The position numbers and the translations under genes were made by a program. DNA of 64,000 bases from VRUE01 sp963729995 (GTDB lineage Bacteria; Actinomycetota; Thermoleophilia; Solirubrobacterales; 70-9). Under the pieces are notes generated by a model, which was not told the origin of the DNA, did not search any database, and saw nothing but the letters and a program-made list of their open reading frames with translations. The stretch covers positions 266,347-330,346 of the forward strand of contig CAVSPF010000001.1 in the NCBI GenBank assembly GCA_963729995.1. The letters are read 5' to 3'. Of the stretch, positions 24,994-32,745 are shown piece after piece. Position 1 is the first letter of the stretch; each line of letters opens with the position of its first letter.

Positions 24994-26540
24994 GCGGCGT
25001 CCTGGCCGGGGTGGGCGTCCTGCTCGCCGCCGCAGCGAGCGCCGCAGCGATCCTGGCGCAGCCGGGCCGCTTCCGCGCCGCGGCGATGCTCGTCGCGATC
25101 GCCCTCTTCCCGGTCCTCATCGCCGCCGACCAGTGGCACTCGCACCAGATAGTCGACCTGCGCAACCATCCCGCCCGCCTCCTCGGCTTCGGCGCCGCCG
25201 CCCTCGCCGCGGCCGCCGCGCTCGCCGCCGCCTTCCGCCGCTGGCCGCTGGCCCTGCCGCTGGCAATCGTCGCGGCGCTTCCCTTCCGCATCCCGCTCGA
25301 AGCCGGCGGCACCACCGCCAACCTCCTAGTCCCCCTCTATCTCGTCATCGCCGGCGGCGTGCTGGCCGCTGCGACCAGGGGTTGGACGTCTGGCAGAGCG
25401 GCTCCTCCGGCGGGTGGGTCCCCTGCGGCGACAGGACCCGCCGGCTGGCTGCCCTTCGTCCTTGCCGGTGTCGTCGTCCTCTACGCCCTGCAGACGCTGT
25501 ACTCGCCGGACTTCTCGAAGAGCCTCCAGAACGTCTGCTTCTTCTTCGTCCCGTTCTCGCTGGTCTACGCGCTGCTGCGCGATGTGCGCTGGGATCGGAG
25601 GCTGCTCACCCTCGTGCTCTGGGTTGTCGCCGTCGAGGCGATCGCTTTCGTGATCGTCGGCTCGGTCGAGTACGCGAGCAGGAGCCTCTTCTGGAACGAC
25701 CAGGTGATCAAGTCGAACGAATTCCACACCTACTTCCGCGTCAACTCGGTCTTCTGGGACCCGAACATCTACGGGCGCTGGCTGGCGCTGGCGATCGTGG
25801 TCGCGATGGCCCCGCTGCTCTGGGCGAGGCAGCGGCGCAGCCTGGCGCTGCTCACCGGCCTCGTCGCCGTTCTCTGGTTCGGTCTCGTGCCCACCTTCTC
25901 GCAGTCGAGCTTCGCCGCCCTGCTGGCCGGCCTCGCCGTGCTGGCCGCGCTGCGCTGGAGCCTGCGCTGGACGCTGGGCGCCGCCGGCATCCTCGCCGTC
26001 CTCGCGGTGCTCGTCGTGCTGCTCGCCGGCGGCTCGTCGAAGATCAGCTTCCCGCGCCTCAACATCGACACCAGCGGCCGCGCCCAGCTCGTCTCCGGCG
26101 GCCTCCGCCTCTTCGCCCAACGGCCGCTCTACGGCTACGGCTCGGGCTCCTTCCCCAAGGCCTACAAAGAACACTCGAAGAAGCACAGGGCCCCCGTCTC
26201 CGTCTCCCACACCGAGCCGATAACCGTCGCCGCGGAGCAGGGCGTGATCGGCCTAGTCGCCTATCTTGCCCTGCTCGCCGCCGCCCTCTGGACAATGGGG
26301 TCTGGCTTGTTCGTCTCTCGCGCGGGTGGCGCCGCAGGGGGTGGTGGGTCCCCTGCGGCGACAGGACCCGCGGGCCTGAGCACCTACGTCGGGCGCGTCG
26401 CGGTCCTCGCCGCCTTCGTCGCCCTCCTCGTCCACACGCTGGCCTACGCGGGCTTTTTCGAGGATCCGATCACCTGGGTCCTGCTGGCGGTTGGGGCGTC
26501 GCTGGCGGCGGCGGCGCCCGCGGTCCGCGACGCCACGTAG
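24990..26540 (+). CDS. O-antigen ligase/polymerase (Wzy-like) membrane protein
   Basis: 516 residues with about twelve membrane helices and a large exterior loop. The conserved Wzy_C region is recognisable from FSQSSFAALLAGLAVLAALRW to RPLYGYGSGSFPKAYKEHS and SHTEPITVAAEQGVIGLVAY. It would join or ligate lipid-linked glycan units on the outer face. Start TTG 24990 overlaps the preceding micro-ORF stop. Two loops carry the same peptide GGSPAATGPAG, encoded by identical 29-nt repeats at 25413 and 26343, apparently in-frame insertions. Confidence 0.88.
   Translation: MSGVLAGVGVLLAAAASAAAILAQPGRFRAAAMLVAIALFPVLIAADQWHSHQIVDLRNHPARLLGFGAAALAAAAALAAAFRRWPLALPLAIVAALPFRIPLEAGGTTANLLVPLYLVIAGGVLAAATRGWTSGRAAPPAGGSPAATGPAGWLPFVLAGVVVLYALQTLYSPDFSKSLQNVCFFFVPFSLVYALLRDVRWDRRLLTLVLWVVAVEAIAFVIVGSVEYASRSLFWNDQVIKSNEFHTYFRVNSVFWDPNIYGRWLALAIVVAMAPLLWARQRRSLALLTGLVAVLWFGLVPTFSQSSFAALLAGLAVLAALRWSLRWTLGAAGILAVLAVLVVLLAGGSSKISFPRLNIDTSGRAQLVSGGLRLFAQRPLYGYGSGSFPKAYKEHSKKHRAPVSVSHTEPITVAAEQGVIGLVAYLALLAAALWTMGSGLFVSRAGGAAGGGGSPAATGPAGLSTYVGRVAVLAAFVALLVHTLAYAGFFEDPITWVLLAVGASLAAAAPAVRDAT
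25413..25441. repeat. 29-nt in-frame repeat, copy A, inside the Wzy-like gene
   Basis: GGTGGGTCCCCTGCGGCGAC continuing to 25441 is identical to 26343-26371. It contains an imperfect hairpin (GGGTCC..CTG with CAGGACCC). It is read in the same frame in both copies as GGSPAATGPA and lies in a loop between membrane helices. Confidence 0.85.
26343..26371. repeat. 29-nt in-frame repeat, copy B, inside the Wzy-like gene
   Basis: Identical to 25413-25441, also between membrane helices and in the same frame. The flanking codons (GGAAGG before, GLSTYV after) do not match copy A, so the two are independent insertions or a conversion, not a domain duplication. Confidence 0.85.
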
Positions 26541-26549
26541 GCTCTCGCC

Positions 26550-28112
26550 GTGTCGGGATACCTCCGCCGCCTCGCGACGACCGGCGCGGCTTACACCGCG
26601 GCAAGCATCGTCTCGAAGCTGATCGCGGTTGCGCTCCTGCCGCTCTACACGCGCTACCTGACCACGGCCGACTACGGCGCCGCCGAGGTGATGTTCGCGG
26701 CGGTCGTCTCGGCCAGCATCGTGGTCCGCCTCGGCACGATCGAGGCGCTCCTGCGCTTCTACTACAAATCCGGCGAGGACCCGGCCAGGGTGGTCGCCAC
26801 GTCGTTCGCCGCCCTGTTCTGGCTCGCGGCGCTCGCGGCCCTGGTTGCGCTGCCCTTCGCGAAGCCGATCTCGGAAGCGCTGCTCCCGCACTCCGAAGCG
26901 CTGCTCAACGGCTCCGCGCCCGAACTGGCTCGGATTGCGATCGGCGGCCTCTGGGTCTCGACGATGTTCGAGTACCTGCTCACCCTGTTCCGGCTCGAGG
27001 AGCGCGCCCGCGCCTTCTTCGTGACGACGATCGCCAACGTCCTGGTGACGATCGCGCTGACGGTCGTGCTGGTCGTCGGCGAGGGCGAGGGCGCCCGCGG
27101 CCTCCTGCTTGGCAGCTACGCCGCCGGCGCCGCCTTCGTGCTGGGGCTGATCGTCGTCCACCGCAGCCGCCTCTCGCTTCGCGTCGACCGCGCTCTGCTG
27201 CGGCGGTTGATGCGCTTCGGCCTGCCGACGATGCCGGCCGAGCTCTCGCTCTACCTGCTCAACTTCGTCGACCGGATCATCATCGTACGCAGCGCCGGCC
27301 TTGCCGAGGCCGGCCTCTACTCCCTCGCCGTCAAGTTCGCGCAGGGCGTCAACGTGCTCGTCCGCGGCTTCCAGCTCGCCTTCCCGCCGCTCGCCTACTC
27401 GATCCGCGACGACGGCGAGGCCCGCCGCGCCTACGCGGCCATCGTCACCTGGTTCATCGCCGGCTGCGCCTTCGTGGTCACCGGCATGTGGCTCTTCTCG
27501 CGCTGGATAGTGCGGGCGCTGGCGACGCCGGAATTCTTCGGCTCCTACGAAGCGATCGGCCTGATCGCCACCGGCGTCACGCTCTACGCCCTCTACATGG
27601 TGCTGGTGGTGATCCTCGGCCGCACCGGCCGCACCGAGCTCAATCTCCCGGCGACGATCGCGGCGCTCCTGGCCAACATCGCGCTCAATCTCGCCCTCGT
27701 TCCCCCGCTCGGCATCGTCGGCGCTGGCATCGCCCTGGTCGCCTCCTACCTGGTCGTCGTGGGGCTGATGTACGCGTTCACCCAGCGCCTCTTCCCGGTG
27801 CCCTACGAATGGCGGCGCCTGGCCCGCATCGTCCTCGTCTCAGCCGCCCTGGTCGGCCTCGGCGAGTGGCTGCTGCCCCCAACCGGCCTCGTCGGCTTCC
27901 TCGCCCGCGCCGCCCTCTGGCTCGCCTACCCGCTCGCCCTCCTCCTCAGCGGCTTCTTCAGCCCCCACGAGCGCCGCCGCCTGGCGGAGCTCCGCCACCC
28001 CGCCACCATCCTCGCCGCCCTCCACACCCTCCTGCAACAGCCCGCAGCGGTGGACGGCCAGGTCCCCGAGGCCTACGAGGCCGAGCTGATGGACGAGGAC
28101 TCCCGAGCCTGA
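26550..28112 (+). CDS. Polysaccharide flippase (Wzx/MATE-like, MOP superfamily)
   Basis: 520 residues, GTG start, twelve to fourteen predicted helices. The N-terminus GAAYTAASIVSKLIAVALLP and the repeated pattern RLMRFGLPTMPAELSLYLLN / VDRIIIVRSAGLAEAGLYSL are typical of lipopolysaccharide/teichoic flippases. It should move lipid-linked glycan repeats across the membrane for the adjacent Wzy-like enzyme. It starts 9 bp after that gene. The C-terminal tail is cytosolic and acidic (AYEAELMDEDS). Confidence 0.92.
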   Translation: MSGYLRRLATTGAAYTAASIVSKLIAVALLPLYTRYLTTADYGAAEVMFAAVVSASIVVRLGTIEALLRFYYKSGEDPARVVATSFAALFWLAALAALVALPFAKPISEALLPHSEALLNGSAPELARIAIGGLWVSTMFEYLLTLFRLEERARAFFVTTIANVLVTIALTVVLVVGEGEGARGLLLGSYAAGAAFVLGLIVVHRSRLSLRVDRALLRRLMRFGLPTMPAELSLYLLNFVDRIIIVRSAGLAEAGLYSLAVKFAQGVNVLVRGFQLAFPPLAYSIRDDGEARRAYAAIVTWFIAGCAFVVTGMWLFSRWIVRALATPEFFGSYEAIGLIATGVTLYALYMVLVVILGRTGRTELNLPATIAALLANIALNLALVPPLGIVGAGIALVASYLVVVGLMYAFTQRLFPVPYEWRRLARIVLVSAALVGLGEWLLPPTGLVGFLARAALWLAYPLALLLSGFFSPHERRRLAELRHPATILAALHTLLQQPAAVDGQVPEAYEAELMDEDSRA

Positions 28113-28125
28113 GGAAACGCGGCAC

Positions 28126-28168
28126 GGCGCGTATCTGCGTCCTCGGTCGCTCGCGTGCGGAGCACGCC
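28126..28168. repeat. 43-nt dispersed intergenic repeat, copy 1
   Basis: This 43-nt stretch shares 41 of 43 positions with 31463-31505. It contains a hairpin GCGTGC-GGA-GCACGC. It sits between the convergent flippase and glycosyltransferase genes, 13 bp after the flippase stop, so it may double as a bidirectional 3' structure. Confidence 0.85.
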
Positions 28169-28207
28169 ACGCTCCGTGCGTCCTCGCCTGGCGCCGTCTG
28201 GCCCGCG

Positions 28208-29134
28208 TCAGGTGGAAGTGATCATGTCCCTGACCCCCTTGCCGTGGCCAGGGAGCAGGGCCTGGCGGGCGTGGGCCCAGTAGACGCGGCCGGGTTGGTT
28301 GGGGAGCACGGTGGCGGCTAGGGCGCGGAGGGCGTAGGACCAGGCGGTGAGGATGCGGACCGCCAGCGCCGCGGGGCGGGAGTGGTGCTTGCGCATGTAG
28401 AGGTCGCGGTTGCGGTGGAATTCGACGATGCGGGGGAGGCCGGCGGCGAGGTCGGTGGAGAGCTGGTCGTGGTGGATGGCTCGCGCGGCGGGGACGAAGA
28501 GGGTCTTCCAGCCGGCGTCGGCGAGCCGCTTGCAGAAGTCGCACTCGTCGTAGTAGACGAAGAAGTCGGGGTCGAGGTAGCCGACCTCGGCGGCGGCCTC
28601 GCGGCGCACCAGCAGGGCGCTCGACTGCGCCCAGTCCACCGCGCGGGTCCTGTTCCCCTTGCTCTGAACCGTGAAGAGGCGGTGCAGGAAGGCGCCGGCG
28701 ATCAGCGCCGTTCCCACGCCCGGGAAGCGCCAGGCGCAGGGGACCGGGCGGCCGTCTGAGCTCAGCAGCTGCGCGCCGGCCGCGCCAGCGCGCGGGTCGG
28801 CGTCGAGCGCCTCGATCAGCGCTGCCGCCGCTCCCGGCTGCAGCTCGGAGTCCTCGTTGAGCAGCAGGCAGTAGCGGCCCTTGGCCGTGCGCAGCAGCGT
28901 CGAGTCGTTCTCGGCCTTGCCCGCCCGCTGCTCCAGGGCAATGAGGCGAAGATCCGCGCCGAGCCCCAGCACCGCCTCGGCCGAGCCGTCCTCGGAGGCG
29001 TTGTCGAGGACGAGGATCTCGCGCTCCACCCCGGCCGGGTGGGTCCGGTCGATCGCCGCGAGGCACGCGAGCAGATGCTCACGGCCGTTCGTGTTCACGA
29101 TGCAGTAGGAGAGCGCGGGTGTCACTGCCGCCAC
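28208..29134 (-). CDS. Family 2 glycosyltransferase (rhamnosyltransferase-like)
   Basis: 308 residues, GT-A fold. It has YCIVNTNGREHLLACLAAI at the N-terminus, VLDNASEDGSAEAV, LLLNEDSELQPGA (nucleotide/metal-binding region), WAQSSALLVRREA and FFVYYDECDFCKRLADAGW (the acceptor-side acidic motif ExxDFxxR-like). It resembles rhamnosyl/dTDP-sugar transferases (WbbL family). Acts at the cytosolic face in assembling the glycan. Divergent from the next gene with only 14 bp between starts. Confidence 0.9.
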   Translation of the reverse strand: MAAVTPALSYCIVNTNGREHLLACLAAIDRTHPAGVEREILVLDNASEDGSAEAVLGLGADLRLIALEQRAGKAENDSTLLRTAKGRYCLLLNEDSELQPGAAAALIEALDADPRAGAAGAQLLSSDGRPVPCAWRFPGVGTALIAGAFLHRLFTVQSKGNRTRAVDWAQSSALLVRREAAAEVGYLDPDFFVYYDECDFCKRLADAGWKTLFVPAARAIHHDQLSTDLAAGLPRIVEFHRNRDLYMRKHHSRPAALAVRILTAWSYALRALAATVLPNQPGRVYWAHARQALLPGHGKGVRDMITST

Positions 29135-29148
29135 GATAATCGCCCACC

Positions 29149-30261
29149 ATGCGTGTACAGCTGGTCGATCCCTCGGCGTTCACCCCGCCCTACGACCGCG
29201 CCCTCGCCGCTGCCCTGGCTCGCGCCGGCGCCGAGGTCGAGCTGCTGACCAGCCGCTTCCTCTACGGGCCGATCCCAGAGCCTGAGGGCTACCGGGTGGA
29301 GGAGCGCTTCTACCGGCGCAGCGCCCGCCGCGGCCTCGAGGCGCCCGCCCGCCGCGCCTTCAAGCTGGCCGAGCACGTGTCCGACATGCTGCGCCTCCGG
29401 CACGCCGCCGACGCCGATCTCATCCACTTCCAGTGGCTCACGGCCCCGCCGCTCGACGCGCTGCTGCTGCCGCGCCTGCGCCCCCGCGTGATGACCGCCC
29501 ACTACGTCCTGCCGCCGCGCCCGAGTCGCCGCCAGCTCGCGAGCGCCCGCTCGGTGTTCGGCCGCATGGACGCAGTCGTCGCCCACTCCGAGCACGGGGC
29601 GGCGCGGTTGCGAAGCGAGGTGGGGCTCGAGCCCGGCCGGGTCCGGGTCATCCCCCACGGCGCCTTCGACTACCTGACCCGGCTGGCGGGTGAGAAGCCG
29701 CTGCCGCCGGAGCTGGAGGGCGCCGCCGGCCCGGTGATCCTCTTCTTCGGCCTGCTGCGCCCCTACAAGGGAATCGACACGCTGCTGGAGGCGTTCCGCC
29801 GGGTCGACGGGGCCGAGCTGTGGATCGTCGGCAACCCCCGGATGGACGTCGAGCCGCTGCGCAGGGCGGCGGCGGAGGCGTCGGGCCGGGTGCGCTTCGT
29901 CACCCGGTTCGTCGAGGACGCCGAGCTGCCGGCGATCTTCCGCCGCGCCGACGTCGTCGTCCTTCCCTACCGCGACGCCGAGCACTCGGGGGTCCTCTAC
30001 ACCGGCCTGGCGTTCGGCAAGCCGATGGTGCTGACGGCCGTCGGCGGCTTCCCGGAGCTGGCCGAGCAGGACGCCGCGCGCCTCGTGCCGCCCGAGGACC
30101 CCGCGGCGCTGGCCGCCGTCCTCGCCGAGCTGGTCGGCGATGAGGGCGCCCGCGCCGAGCTGGGCGCCGCAGCCGCCCGCGCCGCCGCCGGCCCCTACTC
30201 CTGGGACGAGGTCGCCCGCCAGACCCTCGCCCTCTACGAGGAGCTGCTGGACGCGAGATAA
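29149..30261 (+). CDS. Family 4 glycosyltransferase
   Basis: 370 residues, GT-B fold. The N-terminal Rossmann half has FTPPYDRALAAALARAGAEV. The C-terminal half carries LFFGLLRPYKGIDTLLEAF, RVRFVTRFVEDAELPAIFRR and VVVLPYRDAEHSGVLYTGLA with the conserved EHSG in place of the EGxG nucleotide motif, then GKPMVLTAVGGFPEL. Sugar and acceptor cannot be deduced. ATG 29149; it is divergent from the family 2 transferase and followed by a strong hairpin. Confidence 0.92.
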   Translation: MRVQLVDPSAFTPPYDRALAAALARAGAEVELLTSRFLYGPIPEPEGYRVEERFYRRSARRGLEAPARRAFKLAEHVSDMLRLRHAADADLIHFQWLTAPPLDALLLPRLRPRVMTAHYVLPPRPSRRQLASARSVFGRMDAVVAHSEHGAARLRSEVGLEPGRVRVIPHGAFDYLTRLAGEKPLPPELEGAAGPVILFFGLLRPYKGIDTLLEAFRRVDGAELWIVGNPRMDVEPLRRAAAEASGRVRFVTRFVEDAELPAIFRRADVVVLPYRDAEHSGVLYTGLAFGKPMVLTAVGGFPELAEQDAARLVPPEDPAALAAVLAELVGDEGARAELGAAAARAAAGPYSWDEVARQTLALYEELLDAR

Positions 30262-30265
30262 CGGC

Positions 30266-30310
30266 CCCGGTGCTCCTTTTGAACCTATGAGGGACAAAAA
30301 GAGCACCGGG
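30266..30310. terminator. Long hairpin between two glycosyltransferase genes
   Basis: Left arm CCCGGTGCTCCTTTT (30266-30280) pairs with right arm AAAAAGAGCACCGGG (30296-30310) with one mismatch and a 15-nt loop. It begins 4 bp after the preceding stop and ends 16 bp before the next GTG. Being A/T-rich near the loop and G/C-rich at the base, it is inverted compared with a standard intrinsic terminator, so it may instead be a palindromic repeat. Confidence 0.55.
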
Positions 30311-30326
30311 AGCAGATAATCCGCCG

Positions 30327-31451
30327 GTGCTCGCGGCCGCCTTCTGGATCTGCGTGGGGTTGATCGTGTACACGCACGCCGGCTATCCGCTGGTGTTGCG
30401 GACGCTGCTGGCCCTGCGCCGCCGCCCGACCCTCCGCCCGGGCGCCTGGGAGGAGCCGCCCCGCGTCTCGCTGATCGTGGCGGCCCACGACGAGGCGGAC
30501 GTGATCGCCGCCAAGGTCGCCAACGCGCTTGCCCTCGACTACCCGCGCGAGCGGCTGGAGGCGATCGTTGCCTCCGACGGCTCCGGCGACGGCACCGTCG
30601 AGAGGGCGCGCGCCGCCGGCGCCGACCTCGTCCTCGACCTGCCCCGCGGCGGCAAGGTCGCCGCCCAGAACGCCGCCGCCGAGCGCGCCTCGGGCGAGAT
30701 CCTCGCCTTCTCCGACGCGAACAGCGCCTGGGCCCCCGACGCCCTCCGTCACCTGGTCGAGCCCTTCGCCGACCCGGCGGTCGGCTACGTCTGCGGCCAG
30801 GTCCGTTTCCTCGACTCGGGCGGCGACAACGTCGAGGGGTCCTACTGGCGCTACGAGATGGCCGTGCGCGAGATGGAGTCGGCCCTGGCCGGGATCACCG
30901 CCGGCAACGGGGCGATCTACGCGGTCCGCCGTGACGCCTACATCCCCCTGGCGCCGGCCGGCAGCCACGACCTCTCCTTCCCGTTCCGGCTGGCGAAGCG
31001 CGGGCTGCGCTCGCTCTACGTTCCCTGGGCGCGCGCCGAGGAGAAGCTGGTGCCGACGCTGGAGGGGGAGCTGGCCCGCAAACGGCGGATGATGGTGGGG
31101 ATCTGGGACATCGTCGCCGGCGAAGGGATGCTGCGGCCGCGCGGCTACCCGCCGCTCTATGCCTTCGAGCTGGCCTCGCACCGCCTGCTGCGCTACCTGA
31201 CGCCGTTCCTGCACGCGGCGGCGCTGATCCTGAACCTGGCCCTGCTCGGCCACGGCTGGGCCTACACGGCGACGCTCGCGATCCAGCTCGCCGTCCTCGC
31301 CGCCGCGCTGCTCGGGCGCTGGCTGCCGCTCGCCCCGTTTCGCGTCGCCCGCTACTACGTGATGACGACCGCCTCGATCGCCGCCGGCCTCTGGGACCGC
31401 CTGCGCCACGGGCCTCCCGGCGCCTGGGAGAAGGCGGCAGGCACCAGGTGA
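30327..31451 (+). CDS. Membrane-associated family 2 glycosyltransferase
   Basis: 374 residues with one N-terminal helix (FWICVGLIVYTHAGYPLVL) and three C-terminal helices around a cytosolic GT-A domain. Motifs are VSLIVAAHDEADVI, AIVASDGSGDGTVERA, ILAFSDANSAW (DxD-like SDAN), TAGNGAIYAVRRDAY and SHDLSFPFRLAKRGLR, then KRRMMVGIWD in the QxxRW-like position. This layout is that of processive synthases such as the IcaA/HAS group, although activity on a lipid-linked acceptor is equally possible. Confidence 0.9.
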   Translation: MLAAAFWICVGLIVYTHAGYPLVLRTLLALRRRPTLRPGAWEEPPRVSLIVAAHDEADVIAAKVANALALDYPRERLEAIVASDGSGDGTVERARAAGADLVLDLPRGGKVAAQNAAAERASGEILAFSDANSAWAPDALRHLVEPFADPAVGYVCGQVRFLDSGGDNVEGSYWRYEMAVREMESALAGITAGNGAIYAVRRDAYIPLAPAGSHDLSFPFRLAKRGLRSLYVPWARAEEKLVPTLEGELARKRRMMVGIWDIVAGEGMLRPRGYPPLYAFELASHRLLRYLTPFLHAAALILNLALLGHGWAYTATLAIQLAVLAAALLGRWLPLAPFRVARYYVMTTASIAAGLWDRLRHGPPGAWEKAAGTR

Positions 31452-31597
31452 CGGATGTGACCGGCGCATATCGGCGTCCTCGGTCGCTCGCGTGCGGAGC
31501 ACGCCGAACCAGTACTGCGACCTGCTGCTCGCGGCGACGTTCGTCGCCACGCCAGAATCCCTGCGTCCTTGATCTGCTTGGTCACATCCGCCCCTGG
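31444..31597. mobile_element. MITE-like element with terminal inverted repeats
   Basis: Imperfect termini CCAGGTGACGGATGTGACC (31444-31462) and GGTCACATCCGCCCCTGG (31580-31597) bracket about 154 bp. The central 11 bp of each arm (CGGATGTGACC) pair perfectly. Inside lie the second copy of the 43-nt dispersed repeat (31463-31505) and a hairpin GGCGAC-GTTC-GTCGCC. No ORF. The left terminus contains the stop codon of the upstream glycosyltransferase. A non-autonomous transposable element is a reasonable reading; a clear target duplication is not visible. Confidence 0.55.
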
Positions 31598-31604
31598 TAA
31601 AGAG

Positions 31605-32168
31605 ATGCCAAGAATTTTCGACATTGCTCTCGCCGCCGTAGCGCTTGTGGTCCTGTCGCCGGCCCTTCTGATCGCGGCGATCGCGATCAAGCTCGGCAGC
31701 CGCGGCCCGGTCCTCTACCGACAGCGTCGCGTGGGTAAGGACGGGCGCGAGTTCGAGATGCTGAAGCTGCGAACGATGGTGCGGGGGTCCGACCCGGTCG
31801 GCGTCGGCACCATCGTCACTCGCGACGATCCTCGAGTGACCCGGCCCGGCCGCTTCCTGCGCCGCACCTCGCTCGACGAGATCCCCAACCTGATCAACGT
31901 GCTGCGCGGCGAGATGGCGATCGTCGGCCCGCGCCCCACGATCCCCGCCCAGGTGAAGGACTACACGCCCCACCAGCACCGCCGCCACGAGGTTCGCCCG
32001 GGGCTGACCGGCTGGGCGCAGGTGCGCGGCCGCGCCGGCATTCCCTGGGAGGAGCGGATCGAGCTCGACGTGTGGTACGTGGATCACCGCAGCGCCCGCC
32101 TCGACCTTCGCATCCTCGCCCGCACCGCCTGGCTGCTGATCACGGGCCACGGTCTCGCCCCGGATTAG
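31605..32168 (+). CDS. Priming sugar-phosphate transferase (bacterial sugar transferase)
   Basis: 187 residues from ATG 31605. A single N-terminal membrane re-entrant helix (FDIALAAVALVVLSPALLIA) precedes the catalytic domain with YRQRRVGKDGREFEMLKLRTM, RRTSLDEIPNLINVLRGEM, AIVGPRPTIP and RPGLTGWAQVRGR. These monotopic transferases (WcaJ/PglC group) move a sugar phosphate to undecaprenyl phosphate and start repeat-unit synthesis. Lacking the large N-terminal domain of WcaJ, it is the short PglC-like form. It is probably supplied by the CapD-like dehydratase product. Confidence 0.93.
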   Translation: MPRIFDIALAAVALVVLSPALLIAAIAIKLGSRGPVLYRQRRVGKDGREFEMLKLRTMVRGSDPVGVGTIVTRDDPRVTRPGRFLRRTSLDEIPNLINVLRGEMAIVGPRPTIPAQVKDYTPHQHRRHEVRPGLTGWAQVRGRAGIPWEERIELDVWYVDHRSARLDLRILARTAWLLITGHGLAPD

Positions 32169-32202
32169 CATCGCGCCCCGGTCAGCACGTAGGGTTTTCG
32201 AC

Positions 32203-32745
32203 GTGACCCATCAGCCCAAGGTGAGCCTGCGCTCCTTCGAGCCCGGCGATGCCGCCGCCGTGCACCGCTGGTTCAACAATGCCGAGGCGACCAAGACGCT
32301 GATGGAGCAGCGGGAGAGCTTTTCGCTCGAGGACGCAGAGGGCTGGGTGCGGCGGGCGATGGACGACTCCAGCGAGGACCGCAAGTACGCGATCGTCGTC
32401 GAGGGCTACGAGGAGCCGGTCGGCTTCACTGCGCTCTACGGCCTCTTCCGCCAGACGGCGCCGGAGCTTGGCGCGCTGATCGGCGACGACGTCCGCGGCA
32501 AGGGGGTGGGCCGCCGGGCCGAGGCGCTGACGATCGCGAAGGCGTTCGACGAGTTCGGCGCGCACCGGGTCTACGGGCGGATCCCGGCCCGCAACGAGGT
32601 GGCGAAGAAGACGGTTGCGGGGCTCGGCTGGAAGTACGAGGGGACGATGCGAGCCCACCTGAACCGCCCCGACGGGGTCGACGACTGCGAGGTCTGGGGC
32701 GTCCTTCCCGATGAGTTCCGCGCCGCCGCCGCGGACCTGCTGTGA
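32203..32745 (+). CDS. GNAT-family N-acetyltransferase
   Basis: 180 residues, GTG start. RimJ/RimL-like GNAT fold: VSLRSFEPGDAAAVHRWFNN at the start, GALIGDDVRGKGVGRRAEAL (acetyl-CoA pyrophosphate loop RGKGVG), GRIPARNEVAKKTVAGLGW and YEGTMRAHL. In this setting it may acetylate an amino-sugar nucleotide made by the nearby 4,6-dehydratase pathway; that substrate is inference. The stop overlaps the GTG start of the FemAB-like gene by 4 bp. Confidence 0.88.
   Translation: MTHQPKVSLRSFEPGDAAAVHRWFNNAEATKTLMEQRESFSLEDAEGWVRRAMDDSSEDRKYAIVVEGYEEPVGFTALYGLFRQTAPELGALIGDDVRGKGVGRRAEALTIAKAFDEFGAHRVYGRIPARNEVAKKTVAGLGWKYEGTMRAHLNRPDGVDDCEVWGVLPDEFRAAAADLL

Noticed and set aside
25133..28321. 1062-codon plus-strand open frame across the ligase and flippase
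   Set aside because: Arg/Pro/Ala-rich shadow of two real membrane protein genes, ignoring their boundaries.
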